NCBI GenBank assembly: GCA_035387885.1
Contig: DAOOOW010000026.1
Coordinates: 1 to 6,413, forward strand
Origin: DAOOOW01 sp035387885
Lineage (GTDB): Bacteria; Patescibacteriota; Patescibacteriia; UBA2196
Direction of reading: 5' to 3'
Length of the DNA stretch: 6,413 nt
The notes under the pieces are model-generated. The model worked only from the letters and a program-made list of their open reading frames with translations, did no database searches and had not been told where the DNA came from. The translations under genes and the position numbers were made by a program. Positions 6,288 through 6,413 of this stretch are shown in pieces (position 1 is the stretch's first letter; the number at the start of each line of letters is the position of its first letter).

Positions 6288-6413
6288 ATGTCAAAAACGC
6301 GCGCACGGGAGGGTGGGGCAAGCGTTTTTACCGCTTTATTTTCTTCTTTTCGTATTTCGGCCCCGCCGTCCGCTCGCAAAAAAATCTGGCCGTCCAATCA
6401 GGCGGGCGAAAAG
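6288..6413 (+). CDS. Partial short open frame running off the right end; unknown product
   Basis: The frame opens with ATG at 6288, preceded by AGGGAG (6278-6283), the best Shine-Dalgarno-like sequence near any start in the window. It stays open for 42 codons to the last base. It begins MSKTRAREGGASVFTAL and its residues 25-42 are encoded by the right terminal repeat (APPSARKKIW, then PSNQAGEK). The composition is basic and low-complexity, with no domain recognised, and the DNA is far more GC-rich than the operon. It could be the 5' end of a divergent gene, a leader peptide, or a chance frame in a dispersed repeat; the run-off at the contig edge prevents a decision. The candidate extended -10 promoter 78 bp upstream of the ATG supports transcription. 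Confidence 0.3.
   Translation, partial: MSKTRAREGGASVFTALFSSFRISAPPSARKKIWPSNQAGEK
6359..6413 (-). repeat. Right copy of 55-bp terminal inverted repeat
   Basis: This is the exact inverted counterpart of positions 1-55 with no mismatch or gap, occupying the last 55 bases. The inner boundary falls between codons 24 and 25 of the short rightward frame, so here the repeat lies inside a possible coding sequence, whereas the left copy directly follows a stop codon. Both copies therefore read outward with the same sequence. Bases 6291-6320 just inside are also GC-rich but have no counterpart on the left, so identity is limited to the 55 bp. Confidence 0.95.

Noticed and set aside
6194..6397. Minus-strand frame beginning MDGQIFLRADGGA
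   Set aside because: Its start lies within the terminal repeat, and the same opening residues appear at the left end only because the repeat is inverted there. It overlaps the control region, shows no ribosome binding site and no domain.
1..6413. Circular element such as a small plasmid
   Set aside because: A circular contig would have a direct repeat at the ends; here the terminal repeat is inverted, and no replication gene is present.
1..6413. CRISPR array, tRNA, rRNA or transposase gene
   Set aside because: Coding sequence fills almost all of the window. I saw no regularly spaced direct repeats, no tRNA-like cloverleaf and no transposase or integrase motifs.

Overview
The window is a compact, apparently complete 6.4-kb defence cassette. 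Five genes lie on the minus strand in one tight operon, with gaps of only 2 to 7 bp. A 55-bp sequence present at the two extreme ends in opposite orientation, with no mismatch, flanks them. The order of transcription is: a small XRE-type helix-turn-helix regulator (6178-5966), a SPPY-type DNA methyltransferase (5963-4734), a probable type II restriction endonuclease (4729-3740), a second, beta-class DNA methyltransferase with a DPPF motif (3737-2832), and a 922-residue PHP-domain/ABC-type ATPase of the TrlF-like kind (2824-56).

I read this as a restriction-modification system with its own controller-like regulator. It has two unrelated methyltransferases for one endonuclease, which is the usual solution when the target is asymmetric or when the two enzymes act in different situations. 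A large nucleotide-sensing ATPase is added as the last gene. Co-expression of that ATPase with the R-M genes is supported by its 7-bp spacing. A shared mechanism is only inference. The ATPase keeps all its ABC-type ATP-binding motifs, but its PHP half has lost several canonical metal-ligand histidines (HxH is QxQ, and the late SDAH-type motif is SDAR).

The roughly 110 bp between the regulator gene and the right end hold the control region. It contains an imperfect inverted repeat with 17-bp arms (15 of 17 matched, 28-bp centre) directly upstream of the regulator, an extended -10 promoter pointing right, and a weaker candidate promoter pointing left into the operon. To the right a short open frame with a fair Shine-Dalgarno sequence begins at 6288 and runs off the window through the terminal repeat.

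The organism is an uncultured or unfamiliar bacterium with an AT-rich genome. The operon genes have no clear Shine-Dalgarno sequences, and TGA, TAA and TAG all serve as stops. A Patescibacteria (CPR)-like source is possible but not shown. The terminal repeat is GC-rich (35 of 55 bases) and stands out from the interior. The repeat length of exactly 55 bp equals a common assembler k-mer, so the window is probably one whole metagenomic contig whose two ends stopped at the same repeat in opposite orientation. The repeat could therefore be longer in the genome than what is seen here.
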